NCBI GenBank assembly: GCA_026120035.1
Contig: JALRME010000063.1
Location: 40,050-104,049 of the forward strand
DNA from: Coleophoma eucalyptorum
Taxonomy: Eukaryota; Ascomycota; Leotiomycetes; Helotiales; Dermateaceae
Direction: 5' to 3'
Length of the DNA stretch: 64,000 bases
In this document: one piece after another, positions 22,616 through 31,535 of the stretch
How the letters are laid out: each line of letters starts with the position of its first letter
How positions within the stretch are numbered: position 1 is the first letter of the stretch
Notes under the pieces: model-generated
Database searches by the model: none
Told to the model about the DNA's origin: nothing
The model's input: only the letters and a program-made list of their open reading frames with translations
Translations under genes and position numbers: made by a program

Positions 22616-23202
22616 ATGTCATTTCGCCAAATTCGCCCCTGGTTCGGAGAGAGAAACGCGTGCGCGAACAATTCTAATCCATCAGCTGCCAAGTCCGAGG
22701 GATCTAATTCATGCCGAGACCGCGACAGAGGCCCCGCTTCCAAAGATGGCCAGAATTTCATAAGTCGTTCACGCGTGCCAGAGTCAGTAACAAGACATGC
22801 TTGTTCGAATTGCAGGAAGTCTCGGGCCAAAGTAAGGAAATATTCAGTCTTGTCCTAAAGTGAGGTTCCAGCGATACTTCCTTTACTTCAATAGCTAACG
22901 TCCCTTTAACAATATAGTGCGACGGCAAGCAACCATGCGAACGATGCTACATACGAGCAAAGACATTAGAATGCGTCTACGAAGCTCATACCAAGCATTC
23001 GAAAGGAGAATTGATCCAGCAGATTAAAGAGCTGAAGGCGAAATACCACTTGTCCGACCAGATCCTCCAAGCGCTTTCGGGCAGCGATAATGAACACGCC
23101 ACCAGTATCCTCAAAAAATTAAGGAATGGGGAGTCGTCTCAAAGTATAGTCGAATGGCTAGGTCGGCCGTTAGCAGTAGCGGACGGAGTATTCACGCCAT
23201 AG
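22616..23202 (+). pseudogene. Zn2Cys6 transcription factor, N-terminal part only
   Basis: Two exons: 22616-22831 and 22918-23202, with an 86-nt intron (GTAAGG...ATAG) placed inside the zinc cluster between RAK and CDG. The six-cysteine pattern is complete across the splice: ACSNC, then CDGKQPCERC and a final LEC. A linker helix follows (ELIQQIKELKAKY) with a SDQILQAL segment and GESSQSIVEWLGRP, which in relatives leads to the middle homology region. Here a TAG at 23200 ends it after about 166 residues. The usual large regulatory domain is missing and an ankyrin relic takes its place. It could still make a short DNA-binding protein, but truncation is more likely. Confidence 0.7.
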
Positions 23203-23253
23203 AGGTGGCAGCACTCTGTAGTCGATCGATGGAGTGCTTTGTAGTTCATTGTT

Positions 23254-23450
23254 TTGGTCTGCTCGACGAGGTATACCTCTTGTGTTACATCCATCCTCAA
23301 TCATAGTGCGAGATTCCCGGCACGATCTTTATCAACATTGCTAGCCGCTGCGCAGTATGGCCACATCGATACGGTACAAGCTCTTCTGCTAGACCATTGG
23401 AGCCAGGTAAATGCTCAAGATGAAATTGTTGTACAATCCTATGCTGTACA
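23254..23450 (+). pseudogene. Ankyrin-repeat fragment
   Basis: A reading at about 23326-23430 (TLLAAAQYGHIDTVQALLL followed by NAQDE) matches the ankyrin helix-turn-helix pattern. The flanks are not ankyrin-like, and the convergent dynamin tail begins at 23480. It is probably a fragment of an NLR or ankyrin protein. Confidence 0.5.
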
Positions 23451-23479
23451 GCATAGTCATCTTGGGGTTGCCCGCATAC

Positions 23480-25490
23480 TTAGAGCATTGGTTTGGGCAG
23501 GCTTCTATAGAGAGATCGCAATGGTCGCAACAAGGTATCATGCAAATCCTGTGTCGTTTGCCCTTCATTACTCATGAATGTTGTGATAGTATCTTCGAGA
23601 CGAAGCAGCGGCTGTTTATTTGTTGTTGTCCATGACTGAAGATTGACCAGCTGTTTCTTGATCCGATCTTCCCGAGCCTTGCGTAAATTGTCAGCGAAGT
23701 AGTGATTCATGGTGAATAGATTGCCCTGCTGCTCAACCTCAACTAGAAAGCTGACTTGGTCCAAGGACTTCTTGTATTTCGGTACCAATAGCTGAGGTAA
23801 TCTATCCCATAACTTCTTACTTAACACTGCATCTTTGCAGCAATACTGAAGTACTTTATGATTGAGATGGTGAATTGTCTGAACCACGCTCTCTACGTGT
23901 CCACTAGCGAAACGTTTCCAGCTCTGAGATTGTTCTAGGAACAGAGAAGGGAGGAGGGAGGGATTCAGAGTCCCTATCTCAAAGCCTTTGGACCTTTCGT
24001 ACTGTTTCGTTGTCCATCGCATAATATCCTCTTCGGGCATTGTAGGTGCTGAAAGGGGCGGACCCATAATAGCCTTTGGTTCTGGGTACTTATGGAGAAG
24101 CTGGTTTGTCACAGCATTGTCAGGAGTCGCTGGCATACTGAGAACATCTGCCGAAGAAACATATGTTTCAGGTTCAACCTCTGTATTAGTAGTATCTTTT
24201 TGGCCAAGTCCAGAACGGAACCTCCTTGTGTACCCTCTTCGCGCGATCGTGTCCGAAAAAGCCATATTCATTGTCATCACGTTTGTCGCAATCGAAATGT
24301 ATCGTCCTCAAAGCATGGATCGCGACCGTAGTACGCATCACTCGCCCTCGGTGTTATTTCTTGGACGTCAGTAGCAATTCTGATAAGATGGTTACGTTGG
24401 TCATTAGGTGTATGACGACCTGGACCCATGCCATCTAAATCTTGTTCCAAGTTGCGAATCTTAGCCCGTACATCTTCGGCCACAGCCTAAAAGTTATGCC
24501 TCGTGACCTCGACCAGTAGATCTGACTCCGGTTGCATACAATAGTATAACCAAGCTCAAAACGAGCGTTGACAGTCTGGTTCATTACAAGTTCTATGACC
24601 TAGGACGATTAGTAACCCTTAGTTAGTTATGGTGGCAGGGTTGTGCATACCTTTACTTCGGCACCTCGATCTACTAGAGCTGGTTTTGTGAGTACTCCTA
24701 GTGTTCTTTGACCATCAGGGTCAGCATCTTCGGCCATCTGAATAATTTCCTGCGTCGCAATATCGATATTGGCAGGAACAACAGCTCTTTGCAACTATTC
24801 CACGAGCAAGAGCTATATCCTCCTTGCTAGTCTGGCCTGGAGTTGGTTCTATGGCCTTATATTAGCTGTGGTATGGTAGGAAATAGAGAGCTTACTTCTA
24901 AACAGACCCGGGAGATCAACAACGCTAAAGTTTTCATACTCTGGACCCCAGAGTTTAAACTTGAGAATGTTGTGAGAGGAGGAGTCCATCTTGTCATCCC
25001 GCTGCTTTCCGTGGTAGGGCAATCCCATACATTCCGACGCCTGTGCCGCACAAGTTAATAAAAGGCAGTGGTGTCAAAAAAACAGATTTCTATACCTTGG
25101 CCAATAGGTCCGAGAAAGAGTGTTCATCAAAGCTTGTCAATTGGATCTTACCAAACCTTGCAATGGCATCTGCCTTGGATTGCTCTTGGCCCAAGGACAG
25201 CCATGATGCTAACCTCTTTTTTGGCTGTCGCTGAGCGCTTGAACACGATCTGCGTAGGAAATCGAGTACATAGACCGGAGTCTCGTGGAAATGGGAGATT
25301 AGTCAGACCCTCGAGGACGGAACTTTTACCACTTGACTGATCACCAACGACGACAAGCTATATGCGCGTCAGTTGAGCCCGGTTGTAGAAGAGCATCGCA
25401 ACAAACCTGAGGTAGGGACACATACTGGTCAAGACGGAGCGCGTATAACTCATCGATTTTCTGCAGTCTGGTAGCATCTTCCGCCAACAT
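23480..25490 (-). pseudogene. Dynamin-family GTPase (Mx-like), broken
   Basis: The start is at 25490. After a first intron (GTTTGT...ATAG) comes the G1 P-loop GDQSSGKSSVLEG, then FPRDSGLCTRFPT, the G3 DLPG and the G4-like LTKPA (normally TKPD). The middle domain shows DGMGPGRHTPNDQR at about 24425. The C-terminal part (23480-24280) reads like the stalk and GTPase-effector domain (GTLNPSLLPSLF and FTMNHYFADNLRKAR). Frameshifts are visible near 25200, near 24790 (also a small deletion before [10 protein letters not shown]) and near 24285, where one G is lost relative to the fragment copy at 22.2 kb. Function in intact relatives is membrane remodelling. This copy is non-functional. Confidence 0.8.
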
Positions 25491-26025
25491 GATGTGCAAT
25501 AAGGAACTTTGAGATTCAACTGTAAAACTGTGTGTAATTCAGCCTATAGAGCTTCCAATTAGAGAGCCCAAATGAGCGTATATATACAAGTCTTATCGAA
25601 ATTAATGAGATCTCGGAATCGCGGTAAAATAGAGTTCTGAATAGCCTCAAACCGAACTGTGATGAGCCTAGTACGGTGCATATACGAGGGCCGACAGCGT
25701 TTTCTTTTTTAGGTTATTGAAGTTACCTTTCGGCTTTGAAAGAAATGACGCCTATAAAACCAAATCAGATATAATCGAATTTAGTGATTCAGCTCAGAGT
25801 GTCAAGGTGTCTAGGTGGATCTATTAAGGTCTGGCTCTCGTTCCCACCATTAGAGCAGAACCTCGCACTATTTGCTAGTAGTACTAGCGATCAAGCAAAA
25901 TTAAAATCGCCAGTAATATTCTGTTGGCCAACTTGTTGGCCCACTTTCGTATTATCGTTATTATTCCAGATATTGGTAATAGAATCCTAAAGTACTAGGT
26001 TAATTTCATAAACCGCAAATATATA
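25491..26025. other. Short stretch without recognised gene
   Basis: Lies upstream of the dynamin start and downstream of the NLR-hydrolase relic. A 68-codon plus frame at 25784-25990 has no family resemblance. Confidence 0.4.
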
Positions 26026-26560
26026 GTGAACAACACCGACTTTGGTTTTGATCTCTGTCGCCTTCTCGGCCAATTTCCTGATAGCCGCCAGAACACTCTT
26101 ATACCCCTCGTCATGCTCACTGGCAAATTTACAGATCTCACTGTGATTCGCATGGATGGATATGTGGTCACCATAGCCAATAATCTTGGCATTATTCTCA
26201 GGTACGACCTAGGTAGATTTTAGAATGAGATTGATGGTCGTAAAAGTAGAACTGGACATAGGGCATTCGAACCAAAATTCCGTGCGTGGGTAGTGTCTCC
26301 GAGAAGAAGAAGACTCCCAATTCCTTGCCCTCCGAAGCCGCTGTCGTAACCTCCTAGCAAACGTCTCGACCAAGATTTCTAGCTTTTCGGATCGTTCCTT
26401 AAGGTCGCCGACCTTCTTTGGATTTGTGCGATGGAATACATCAATCATTCTACGGAGAACCTCCATGTATTTTGCCGTAGGAGAACCGTGGAATGGGGTC
26501 CCAAGAAAGACAATGCCGCGAATACGATTGGCAATGATGTATGCATTGTCAGTTGGCACT
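26026..26560 (-). pseudogene. Alpha/beta-hydrolase (lipase-like) domain of a fungal NLR, relic
   Basis: Reads GIVFLGTPFHGSPTA (about 26515), the strand and turn around the hydrolase nucleophile region seen at the N-terminus of many fungal STAND/NLR proteins. It continues in another frame as ELGVFFFSETLP and later as VVPENNAKIIGYGDH with HANHSEICKF, the usual end of this domain. Frameshifts near 26320 and 26230 separate these blocks. No NACHT or NB-ARC part follows, so only the effector domain is left. Confidence 0.65.
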
Positions 26561-26737
26561 CCAGAGGAATCTAGCTGCGGGGATAGTATAGTACACGTAG
26601 ATCCCCGTGTCCTTCCTTCCCTAGGTCAAACTCCTACATGTACGCTACGAACCTCTGGGTCTGCTGACGTGGGCTCCGAATCTTTGAGTCACCCATCCAG
26701 TAAATGCAATTGCTGACCATAGACTAGATTTGACTTA

Positions 26738-27076
26738 CCACCAGTACCGGCAGCCAGAACCACCACCAGAAAATTCATATTGATCGCGTTTATTTTGAAA
26801 TATGAGGTTGTAGATCTTGGCGACAGTAAATCCTCGTCGTAGAGGATAATCCCAGTGTTTTAAAGCACTAGAAGTGAGTTGGTATCCGTACAAATTGCAT
26901 TCCAACCTCCCAAATATTTCGCCATACGACGCTAACATATTCATACGAACTAACACGCCATTAGGGAGAAGATATATTGAACAATAATTTTCGCTTACAC
27001 CTCCCCCTAAGTCTTGAGAAAGATGCGTAACTACTCGGACACTTTGAACTATTGCATTGCTAGATAAATTATTCAT
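26738..27076 (-). CDS. DUF7770-like protein fragment
   Basis: An open frame of 113 codons ends in KRDQYEFSGGGSGCRYWW, which resembles the C-terminal signature of a family I recall as DUF7770 in fungi. Other parts that fit are VVTHLSQDLGG and ALKHWDYPLRRGFTV. The N-terminus abuts the left arm of the segmental duplication at 27095, so the gene may be truncated there. Function unknown; family call from memory. Confidence 0.45.
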
Positions 27077-27094
27077 GTTGCAAAATAGGTTGGC

Positions 27095-27228
27095 AGTTGG
27101 GATCCTTCATGAAGGCAAGTACAGTATTTAAGCAACCTGCACTTAACCACGTTCCAAAATAGGTACAAAGTCCGCGTTCCTGCTTCGTGTCGAAACTACT
27201 CTCAAGTTGTAAGACTGCGCATATCACT
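27095..27228. repeat. Left arm of the segmental duplication, copy 2
   Basis: Matches 4436-4570. It is fused at about 27228-27231 to sequence matching 6236 onward, across a shared ACT with one extra T. Relative to copy 1, about 1.67 kb is deleted. Confidence 0.8.
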
Positions 27229-28215
27229 TTGGAAAGAGTTCGCCGTTGCGTAGTTGCTCTTGAATAAAGCCGAAGTCGCTCCAAGACAAAGCAGGAGCTC
27301 GTGATTTGATAGATTCGACAGTAAATGGATCAGTCTCCATCATAGCTGCCATATTATTATCAAGAATACGTGACCAGATCATTTTGATTGAATATATGTA
27401 TTGCGCAATCTCCTATATCTTATTAGTTAAGGCCGTAGCGACTTTGGATTGAGCTTGCCTCGTCACATTTAAGATGCAAAAAAATATCAAGAGAACCAAC
27501 ATAGAAGTTCCGCCACATGCCTTGAATATGAATCGCAGAATCTAGAGCGTTCATTAAAATCTCCCTCTTAGACAACAGCTTAAAGTACCGATCTTGGGGC
27601 CCTCTAAGTCTTGCCTGCTAGCACTGAACCCCTAGATTATCATTCTGGAATCTATACAATCTAATAGAACGTAATATCTCACCAGAAGCATACTTCGCAG
27701 AGTATGAGTAGCCCTCCCGCAAGACCACTTTAGTTTCTTGGTTGAGGTCTAAGTAAGTAAATTTAAGATTATCGTAAGTGTACTAACCAGTTGCGTAGAG
27801 ATCAAGAACCGACGAGCGAAGAGAAGGAGGCAGATGTTCTTTGCTAGCAAGGCATCGATGCTGGCCGTGGAGACATTCTAGTTTATATCCAGTAGCAAGT
27901 TGAAGGTGAGGTGGCTTCGTCTTTGAAGAGGCTTTATAATCCGTAAGGTTTGTCCCAAGCTGTTTAAGTCCCGCTTCAAGTGTTATATCGTCAATCAAGG
28001 CTGGGATGCGATGATCCGGTTGTTCAGGTGTACGTCCATCTCCATCAAAATCCCTGTTCAATTGCGCGATAACATTTCGGTCAATCTGCCGGATCGGATA
28101 TGGGAATGTCAAGTGGAAGATTCATATACGAGCACTACCTCTGTATTTAGAATTCTTCTCAACTGAGATTCTTTCCTGAATTGCCGAAAGAGTCTCTGGA
28201 TTGGACCCTTCCATC
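27229..28215 (-). pseudogene. DUF3723 protein, copy 2 (C-terminal half deleted)
   Basis: From a Met at about 28215 the reading follows copy 1 through LECLHGQHRCLAS (about 27870) to the GELFP region at 27235, where the deletion junction removes the rest. A TGA at about 28122 replaces the Trp codon of copy 1 (TGG to TGA, RIP-type). A TAG near 27612 is shared with copy 1 at the equivalent Trp, so that lesion predates the duplication. Copy 1's other TAG (about 6573) is a Lys codon here. Non-functional. Confidence 0.8.
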
Positions 28216-28474
28216 ATCTCCGGGGAAGATCGACAACCCTAGTAATTTTTCCAGACGTACTTGTAGAACATTGTACAAAGTATTTTTACTGGGTACTGTA
28301 CCACTCGGTGATCGTAATTTCTCCTTGGCACCCGTATCCCGCCGCATAGCTGTACTGGTTACCACCCGATGATCAGCAAGCGAGACGGATTTCTAGTACT
28401 TAGGTATGTTTTCGGACTACTTCCTCAATTGCTTTTTCCCTCTCAACCGCATATTGGACTTGTAACCCCACCGT

Positions 28475-29471
28475 ATGACACGTTTTCCCGGAGACGGCAA
28501 TGAAAATAGAAGCTCTCTCACTAGTGTCAACACGAATCGACAGACTCAATTTTCGGGAGGGACAGATCTACTGAAGCTCTCGACCCTTGAGTCACATGAC
28601 AACGAAGAAACCAAAGCACCTCCTCCTTCTCGCTTACCATTGGTGGTGAATCCACCCCAGGCGCCAGCAACAAGACCACTACCCACTATGAAGATTAGCA
28701 CAGCGACAAAGCAAAATTCTCTTGCAGTTCTTCAGGAAGATCCATGGCTCCGGTATACAGCTCTAAGAGAAATTGAACGAAGTGGTAGGGTCACGGCGGC
28801 TTGCACCCAAGATGCTCCAGTTAGGATGGTAGCAATCAAGAAACTCTCCTCTGACCACTTCGAAGAGGTGGCGAAATTTCAACACGAGAACCTGCTTTTA
28901 ACCATAGAGATATTCCAGTTTGAAGAATTATTCTTAGTAATTACAGAGTATACTTCTGCGACTCTGAAGCAAATCATTGCTATACCTCTCCCACTCGAGG
29001 AGCATCATGTTTCTGCAACGTGTAGACAGGTAAAGGCCCATCTCAAGAAGTCAAACGGCTACCCCAACTAATGGAGCAAAGTTGTTCGAAGGCATGCAAC
29101 ATCTATCTAGATTTGGAATTGGATACAAGAAGCTTGATAGCTCTATGGTTCTTTTTACATCGGATGGGTGTATCAAAATAGGTACGTCCATATCAAAGCT
29201 GTTGTACGAGGATAGCTTAGAGTATATAGCGTTCTTTGATGAACCCGGCCCAACAGATTCTGGGTCTGCTCGCTCAATTGGTTGTATCGCTCTTGAAATG
29301 ATGCAGAACGGCATTCCCCCAGCGGTAACAGACAAGAAATTAAAGTTGAAGCATCCCGAGCGATGGTCACCTGAAGTAACAAATTTTCTCGAGGTATCTT
29401 CATGGGGTACCCTGAAAGATATACAGAAGGTTAGATATTTAGAGCTTCTGAATGACAGTGGATGTGGCTAA
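28475..29471 (+). CDS. Pseudokinase (protein-kinase-like), copy 2, open reading frame
   Basis: Two exons, 28475-29029 and 29082-29471, with a 52-nt intron (GTAAAG...GCAAAG, branch AACTAAT), give 314 residues without a stop. An N-terminal Ser/Pro-rich region of about 90 residues precedes a kinase-like fold: a glycine-poor strand, VAIKKL (beta-3 Lys), YTSATLKQI at the hinge, then FGIGYKKLDSS where HRD would be, and CIKIGTS where DFG would be. The C-lobe ends HPERWSPEVTNFLEVSSWG. Loss of HRD and DFG marks a pseudokinase. The longer start of copy 1 (MDLQSH) is blocked here by a TAA. It is paired divergently with DUF3723, as in copy 1. Role unknown. Confidence 0.75.
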
Positions 29472-29656
29472 TTCGGCTAATAGAACAAATTTCTTCAATA
29501 TGTTTCTCCTAGTGTAATGATTCCATTGATAGAACATACTCGATGGGACACTATCGAGATCTTAGTTCGTAGATAGAATAAAGAATTTTAAAAAAATTTC
29601 TTATATGTTGAAGTTTAGAGTCACGAGAATCCTAAATGTAGTAATGGCAGTGTGGA

Positions 29657-30124
29657 GAAAGACTGGAGACTGGAGGTACTGATAAAATCGAGGCACTGAT
29701 AAATTGGAGGTACTGAAAGGTTGGAGGTTGAATGACTGGAGGTACTGAAAGACTGGGGAGGTACTGACAAAGTGGAGGTACTGATGAAGTCGAGGCACTG
29801 ATAAATTAGAGTCACTGAAAGACTGGAGGCACTGAAAGACTGGAGGTACTGAAAGACTTGTGGTACTGATAAATTGGTGGTACTGATAAATGGGAGGCAC
29901 TGATAAATGGGAGGCACTGAAAGACTGGAGGTACTGAAAGACTTGTGGTACTGATAAATTGGTGGTACTGAAAGACTGGGGGTACTGATAAATTGGTGGT
30001 AGCGAACGACTGGAGGTACTGAACGACTGGAGGCACTGAACAACTGGAGGTACTGAAAAACTGGAGGTACTGACAAAGTGCAAGTACTGGCAAATTGCAA
30101 GTACTGACAAGGTACAAGTACCGA
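29657..30124. repeat. 17-bp minisatellite, copy 2, single orientation
   Basis: About 27 imperfect units of the same GGAGGTACTGAMARAST family as copy 1, all in one orientation. The right boundary (CAAGTACCGACAAATTATTTT) is shared with copy 1. Minus-strand open frames of up to 169 codons here come from the stop-free unit and are not genes. Confidence 0.9.
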
Positions 30125-30381
30125 CAAATTATTTTACTACCCAAAACGAGAAATGCTAGCTCATCTTCACGGACACGGGCATAATATATTCGTTGGCAAA
30201 AAGTCGGGTGTTACATCGGCAAAGGAGATGCTCAACTATTGAGACTTGCATATTTTACCGAGAGAAAAGCCGTATGAAGTAGTGCATAAATAAATGTCTA
30301 TAACTCTCTTCTTTTACCTTTAGTTCTCACAGCAGCTTCTGTTTTCAAATCTTATCTCTTGTTATTTCTCTCCAAATTTCA

Positions 30382-31435
30382 ATGGCACTAGGGCAGTCTT
30401 CCCCGAGATTGATTGTACTCAATGAGAATCCTTCGCAGTGCTCTACGTGGATCAAAGGCCAAGATCGATGCTGCCGCAGAAAGATCGCTGCTACAGACCA
30501 GAGGAGGAAGAATGCACTGTTGCAATCGAACCTAGTCCTCAACGCAGATGAGGAAAATGAGTTAGTAGGCCTTTACTTTTGCAATGGGTGGCACCGCCAC
30601 GGAGGATCGCATCCCATTTCAAGCAGCGAGGCCTCTAAAGTTCTTTGGATCCTCTTCCCAGGTATACCGCAGCCTACAACTCGGCCGGCACCAAACTTGC
30701 ACCAGCAGAATATACCCTTAAATACTTTTGCAAACGGATACCAGGTACCAGCACCGACAAATTTCTTTGAAGAAGAGAACATATCATTACCTCCCGTAGG
30801 AAACAGGCCTTCAACACGCCAAAGCGCTCGTCTTCGAGGACAGGAACCTGGAGCTCCTACTCAGGCGTCAGCACCAATACGCCAAAGTGCTCGTCTTCGA
30901 GGACAGGAACCTGGAACTCCTACTCAGGCGTCAGCACCAATACGCCAAAGTGCTCGTCTTCGAGGACAGGAACCTAGAGCTTCAGCTCAGGCGTCAACCC
31001 CAATACGTCAAAGTGCTCGTCTCCGAGGACAGGAGCCTGGGGCTTCAGCTCAAGCGTCGGCCCCAATACACCAGAGCGCTCGTCTTCGAGGACAGGAGCC
31101 TGAAACTCCTTCGGAAGAGGCCCTGTTGCTTTTACCGGTACGAAGGTTTGCAGAAGCACCAGAGCACCGAATAGACCCAAGGAATCATAGACCAATCAAC
31201 GCACTCGATGACTGCCCAATTTGTATACATACTCTTGGGCCGCCAACAATATCGCTAGATGCAACAGTTGCTGTACAGATTATCATGGTAGTTGTATTGC
31301 CGAATGGCTCAATTCACAAAATACGGTCAAGAGTTGTAGTTCCTGGTAAGTTGACTATAATGTGAACATCGAGCAGCTGCTAATAACATTCTTACAGTCG
31401 CGCTACAGTTTCTCATACTGATTTGCTTGGATTGA
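30382..31435 (+). CDS. Cys/His-rich protein with 21-residue RQSARLRGQEP repeats, copy 2
   Basis: Exon 1 30382-31345, intron 31346-31397 (GTAAGT...TTACAG, branch CTAAT), exon 2 31398-31435; total 333 residues in frame. The N-terminal domain has CSTWIKGQDRCC and LYFCNGWHRHGG, a probable metal-binding module. Five tandem 63-bp units (starting 30817, 30880, 30943, 31006, 31069) encode RQSARLRGQEP-type repeats rich in Arg, Gln and Ala. The C-terminal part has DDCPICIHTLG, which looks like the first half of a RING-type zinc motif without the remaining ligands. Intact at sequence level, function unknown. It lies downstream of the minisatellite in both cassette copies. Confidence 0.65.
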
Positions 31436-31535
31436 TGGAAATCGCTGAACATGTTGGAAATCGGGAGAATTTAGCAAGTGCGTCTGAATGACGAAACCAA
31501 GAATCAATGAAGTGTAGTATAAATAAAATCAAAGG

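Larger units (their letters stand above)
27229..31149. repeat. Main block of the segmental duplication, copy 2
   Basis: Collinear with 6236-10274 in the same orientation; the two copies lie about 21 kb apart. Differences include restored reading in the pseudokinase, a shorter and uniformly oriented minisatellite, one extra 63-bp coding unit and a 30-bp insertion near 30670. Beyond 31149 this copy continues into an exon and splice site that copy 1 lacks. Confidence 0.9.

Noticed and set aside
29601..30144. Three overlapping minus-strand frames of up to 169 codons
   Set aside because: Same minisatellite artefact in copy 2.
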